A stretch of 64,000 nucleotides of DNA from contig NC_087063.1 in assembly GCF_963678635.1 (NCBI RefSeq), positions 24,682,701-24,746,700 of the forward strand. Direction: 5' to 3'. Both the position numbers and the translations under genes were made by a program. The notes under the pieces were generated by a model. The model was given only the letters and a program-made list of their open reading frames with translations, had not been told where the DNA came from and made no database searches. Positions 60,322 through 64,000 of this stretch are shown piece by piece; position 1 is the first letter of the stretch; each line of letters opens with the position of its first letter. This stretch comes from Symsagittifera roscoffensis (Eukaryota; Xenacoelomorpha; Acoela; Convolutidae).

Positions 60322-61282
60322 GTGGCCAGTCAATAAGCAGAATGGTCTAAGCGCAGAATGGGTCCAAGAGCAGAAAAAAAACATATCAGCTTTTATTAGC
60401 TTATCTGTAAATAAATTATCAGAAATGTCTATAATACCTAAGACAATGAAAAATTTATGCATAATAAGGGAAACTTATAAAAAAATGTAATAAAAAACTT
60501 TGTCAATTCATGCATAATTTATTCGTTGTTTTGGTAGTTTTTGACGATTCTAATAATTGTTTTATCAGTTAGCCCGTATAAACCAAGGTCAAAGTTTTCA
60601 AACCAAGGTCAAAGTCCCCCCCCCCCCCCCCCCCCCCGTAATGACCAATTGATCTATCTCCCCCCCAGCAAAATTGAATAAACTCTACAAAAAGACGTCA
60701 GCAAACGCAAATAGATGGGTGGTGTGTTTACAGCACGCAATCAATTGACCGACTGAAGTTTATCTTATATGAGTATCGAGAAAAATTTTGAAAACAAAAT
60801 CGAAATTTATGAAAAAAAAAAATTTTGCAAAATTTTGTTTAGGTGACCATAGCTCATTGAAGAAAGCGATTTACCAGGGTTGGTGCTCTAGTTTTGTATT
60901 TGAATAGCAAAAACGGTTCTCCGCAGCATCTTAATATTGTACGCAAAACTTTTTTGTCATTTTAAGAAAGAAAAAGTCGCTTTTTATGCATGTTTTATTG
61001 ATTCTTTTTTCCATCTAAATGAAACTTTAGAGCTTTTTTTATCGTAAATTTTGGCTTTCCACAGTCGTTGGAAAATATGTTGTATGATTTCAGGTCATTC
61101 AAACTATTTTCAAGTGGTTATAAACATGTCTCAAGTACCTATTGAGCTATCTCCCCCCCACGCGAGAATGGGGGGGAGATTGCTCAATTGATCCTAAACC
61201 AATATAAGTCAATATTTTTCTGTTTTTCTGCTCTTAGACCCATTCTGCACATGGACCATTCTGCTTATTGCTTCGCCTCCAC
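60322..61282. mobile_element. TIR element family G containing a nested family B element
   Basis: The left end GTGGCCAGTCAATAAGCAGA then ATGGTCTAAGCGCAGAATGG and the right end CCATTCTGCTTATTGCTTCG are inverted repeats. Without the family B insertion it would be about 380 bp. Confidence 0.7.
60616..61194 (-). mobile_element. TIR element family B, inverted copy with a 22-C run
   Basis: It matches 1830-2432 in reverse: TAATGACCAATTGATCTATC at the left, and CATTCTCGCG-like sequence and GATTGCTCAATTGATCC at the right. The left terminus is replaced by an uninterrupted run of 22 C (60616-60637). Confidence 0.75.
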
Positions 61283-61761
61283 ATTTTTCGGCGGAATACG
61301 TAAAAGACAAAATCACCCTTTCTTTACAGCTTATTGGCTTTTTCATAAATTTGAGCTTTAATTGATGTTTGAGAAGGTGAAAAATTGAAACATTATTGAA
61401 GGCATTTTCATGTTTCTAATTTATTCATTTCAAAATCCGTCTGATGCAGGTCCCACAAGATTCTACTAGCAGCAGAATTTGCAGAATTCAGCTCATAGAG
61501 CAGAAAGTTTTTTAATCAAACGGCTGAATTTATCGATTTTTCTTAAATATCTTTTCAAAATCAGAAAATGAACGCTGCAATTCTATTTCTCAGAAATACC
61601 AGATACGCATATATGCTCTAATTGACTTAATTTTTTAAAAAAAACTACTCTTTTCTCAGAAATATAAAATATGCACTCATCCGCAACTAGCTTCAATTTT
61701 TCTGCCTGAAACAGCTCTGTTCCTTTTCCGAGTTGATTTTTTCTTGAAAAGCGATAAAAAC

Positions 61762-62243
61762 GGTTATGCTACTATGATATAATGGTCTCTTGAAAATAAC
61801 CAAGTCTCTTGAGAATAAGACACCTAGAGTTCTCAAATTTTTTAATGGTTTTGATTTCGTCATTCAGAAAGATGTCGCAGTATATTTTCAAATTCTATGT
61901 TTTGTTAATTCGTAAAATTTCCCCCCTAACCGATTTAAGGAGGAAAATTCAAAAAACGCCAAATTTGAGTTTTGATGACAAATAAGGAAACCCAATTAAA
62001 CTGTAATTAAAATAGTTAAACTGTAAAATAAACAGAAGCGAGCAAACTTCTTGATATAATTAATGAATTAAATACAATTTTCATTCTGAAAAAATTCTGA
62101 CTGAACATAATTTGCAAGATTTTTGAAAGGAATATTTTTTATACGCATATTAGTTTTCACAATTAGATTATGCGAAATGCACGCGGAACCTGTTTATTAT
62201 AATAGCTTTTTTGAGGGACCACTCTATCATAGTAGTACTAAGG
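61762..62243. mobile_element. TIR element family E, diverged copy 2
   Basis: GGTTATGCTACTATGATATA at the left and GACCACTCTATCATAGTAGT at the right match copy 1 at 49918. The interior shares AAAGATGTCGCAGTA and TTTGAGTTTTGATGA. No target duplication is evident. Confidence 0.7.
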
Positions 62244-62398
62244 TTAATTTTTGTGAAAAACACATAATTACTGAAAATTTTTTATGGAACAGTTTTTTAT
62301 AAAGCAGCAGAAGTTGCTCTATACAGAAATTTTGTCGATCTTTTTATTTAGGTCAACCAAACTGATTTTCTGAGCTCTCCGAAATTACTATAAAGAAT

Positions 62399-64000
62399 CT
62401 TCTACAGTTTTGGGTCAGGAGATTATGACCGGATTGTTGGTGCCATGAACGAGCGGCCTTTCAACCCCCAATGCTACACCAATGTTGACAATATGTACAA
62501 CGAATTTTAAGACTACTTAACCGACTTGATAGACATTAACATCCCAAAAAGAACCAAATATCGTCAATCGCTTCCACCTTGGATTACACCGAGTACATCT
62601 GATCAGATGAAAATGCTCAACACGCAAAAAAGGTTACTCGAAAAACGACCAACTAGTTACCGAAAAAATAAGGTCCTCAAACTAGAAAGCCAAATCACTG
62701 AATTATGTGAACATGATTGAATCTCATACCAAGAAAAAATTTTTGGTTCAAGAAATTGAGGTCAAAATTACAAGCACCTTAAGCATATCAATAGAGCTTG
62801 GAACATCCCGAAAACGATCAAGTTCAAAGACAAAATGACATCAATTCCAGAAGAAAAGAGAGAAAAGTTTAACACATTTTTTCACTCAGTGTTTTCAGCC
62901 AAAGAGAACTGCAACTTCCTTGACATAACGTGCGAATCACCAACCCTAACAAACTTCAGCGTTTCAAACAAAACTATAAGTAATATTCTGGCAAATATAG
63001 ACACTACAAAAACTCGTGGACCAAATGGTCTACCTCCCGGGTTTTACCAACGATGCGGCAAACAAATCAGTAATATACTCAATAAACTTTTCAAGAATAT
63101 TAAACGCATACGCAAAATGCCAACGAGTTGAAAAACAGCGGCTGTAAAACCCATTCACAAAAAGAACGACCCAAGAGATGTTGAAAACGATCGCCCGATC
63201 TCCCTTCTAAACATTGACAGCAAAATCTTCAAAAAATGCATGTACTCTCCACTCTACGAGCACTTTAAAGACCATCTTTTTATAAACCAACACGGTTTTG
63301 TAAAGAAACGCTCCGTTATGAGCATCATGCTCCAATTCCTAAATCGAATCTACAAAGCCCTGGATGAAAATCCCCATGATGAGATCATTGCTTTTTATGC
63401 TGATTTCTCCAAGGCCTTCGATAAAGTCCCCCACAAATTATTACTCCGAAAATTGAGTGATATTGGTGTAGGTGGATGCCTACTCGAAATCATCTACGAC
63501 TATCTCAGAAACCGAAAGCAATTTGTTCGGGTTGATTTCTACACATCCACCGTCCTCGAAACAACCAGCGGGGTACCCCAAGGTTCACTCCTGGGCCCAC
63601 TCCTGTTCTGTGTTTTTATAAATGATCTCCCTGAAGTCCTACGCTTCAGTGACCCCTCAATATTTGCTGACGATCTAAAAATTCTATCTGTTGGACGCAA
63701 ACAAGATGAAATACAACTTGACTTAAACAAAATCGAAGATTGGGTTAGACAAAACAACATGGAACTGGCATTCGAAAAATGCGCTCAAATAAACTTCAGA
63801 GGTGTTGATATAAATCTATTTTTGAGCGGAAATAGTGTACCTCAGCCAAAATCTATAAAAGATCTGGGTATTCACATGCTAGGAGATCTTAGTTGAAGCA
63901 CTCATCTAACCGAACGATTAAAGAAAGCAAACAAATTACTATACAGTCTAAGACGAAATGTAGCAAATAACGTCAACACCTTTGTAAAACTAGGTCTCTA
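62399..64000 (+). pseudogene. Second, 5'-truncated copy of the non-LTR retrotransposon ORF2
   Basis: It starts abruptly at CTTCTACAGTTTTGGGTCAG and is colinear with the first copy at a constant offset of 7623 bases, with no net indel, to beyond the reverse transcriptase. It is very similar and keeps YADFSKAFDKVPH, SGVPQGSLLG and FADD. Stops: TAA at about 62509 (Gln codon in copy 1), TGA at about 62718 (Arg CGA in copy 1), TGA at 62757-62759 and 63129-63131 (both shared with copy 1), and TGA at about 63894 (Trp TGG in copy 1). It runs off the window, so its 3' end is not seen. Abrupt 5' truncation is usual for target-primed insertion. Confidence 0.88.

Larger units (their letters stand above)
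59928..61318. mobile_element. TIR-bounded insertion inside the family A copy
   Basis: Its ends GGGGTCTTTTCAATTGTTCC...GCC and the inverted GGCGGAATACGTAAAAGAC are partly matching. It contains the family G element listed next. No target duplication is clear. Confidence 0.45.
59799..61445 (+). mobile_element. TIR element family A split by nested insertions
   Basis: The left part (59799-59925: GGAGCCGGACATCAAGC, AAGTCATGAAAAATGATAA) and an inner part (about 61325-61445: GCTTATTGGCTTTTTCATAA, GAAGGCATTTTCATGTTT) are colinear with the full copy at 51510. They are separated by about 1.4 kb of other elements. Confidence 0.65.

Noticed and set aside
55134-63896. Nuclear genetic code with UGA = Trp
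   Set aside because: FoxO and the retroelement use TGG freely for Trp, ORF1 ends naturally at TGA, and copy 2 also has CGA to TGA changes. Ordinary G-to-A and C-to-T mutation explains the pattern more simply. The sharing between copies is still reported as a finding.

Overview
This window is AT-rich nuclear DNA from an animal, most likely an invertebrate. The evidence is a spliced, minus-strand FoxO-family transcription factor gene, GT-AG introns, a CR1/L2-type non-LTR retrotransposon, many short terminal-inverted-repeat (TIR) elements and a very large tandem satellite. The species cannot be named from the sequence. One 200-base run of N (50548-50747) is an assembly gap.

Region 1 (about 1-8430) holds the FoxO gene, read right to left. 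Four exons were assembled by hand: an N-terminal exon with an AKT-type phosphorylation motif, two exons that together encode the forkhead domain, and a long Ser/Asn/Gln-rich C-terminal exon. The largest intron carries three TIR elements: A at 1347-1803, B at 1830-2432, and an element at 2823-3275. The last two have clear 8-bp target-site duplications.

Region 2 (9071-40978) is one uninterrupted block of about 32 kb of a tandem satellite. Its monomer is about 171 bp (roughly 185 copies). It has higher-order repeats of 3 to 14 monomers. Monomer size, homogeneity and higher-order structure resemble centromeric or pericentromeric satellites. Related ~100-bp sequences flank both sides. A short exon-like open frame with no visible partner exons sits just outside the right edge.

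Region 3 (about 41480-52330) is repeat-derived DNA. It contains TIR elements, a 2-kb tandem duplication built from ~350-bp units carrying a GTTCAC...GTGAAC palindrome, a separate 1.1-kb duplication containing a TTCGACCGACTCG minisatellite, and the assembly gap.

Region 4 (about 52331-64000) contains a nearly full non-LTR retrotransposon: an SGNH esterase frame, ORF1 with a PHD-like zinc finger and coiled coil, and ORF2 with endonuclease and reverse transcriptase. It is followed by nested TIR elements and then by a second, 5'-truncated copy that runs off the window. In the first copy ORF1 and ORF2 lie in the same frame, separated by a single UGA in the leaky context UGA-CUAG. ORF2 has no ATG before its first catalytic residue. 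Both copies share in-frame TGA codons at positions where Trp is expected.

Apart from FoxO and the retroelement proteins, I see no convincing protein-coding gene. The many short open frames inside the satellite arise because the monomer is close to 57 codons long. I found no tRNA, rRNA, CRISPR array or prokaryotic operon.
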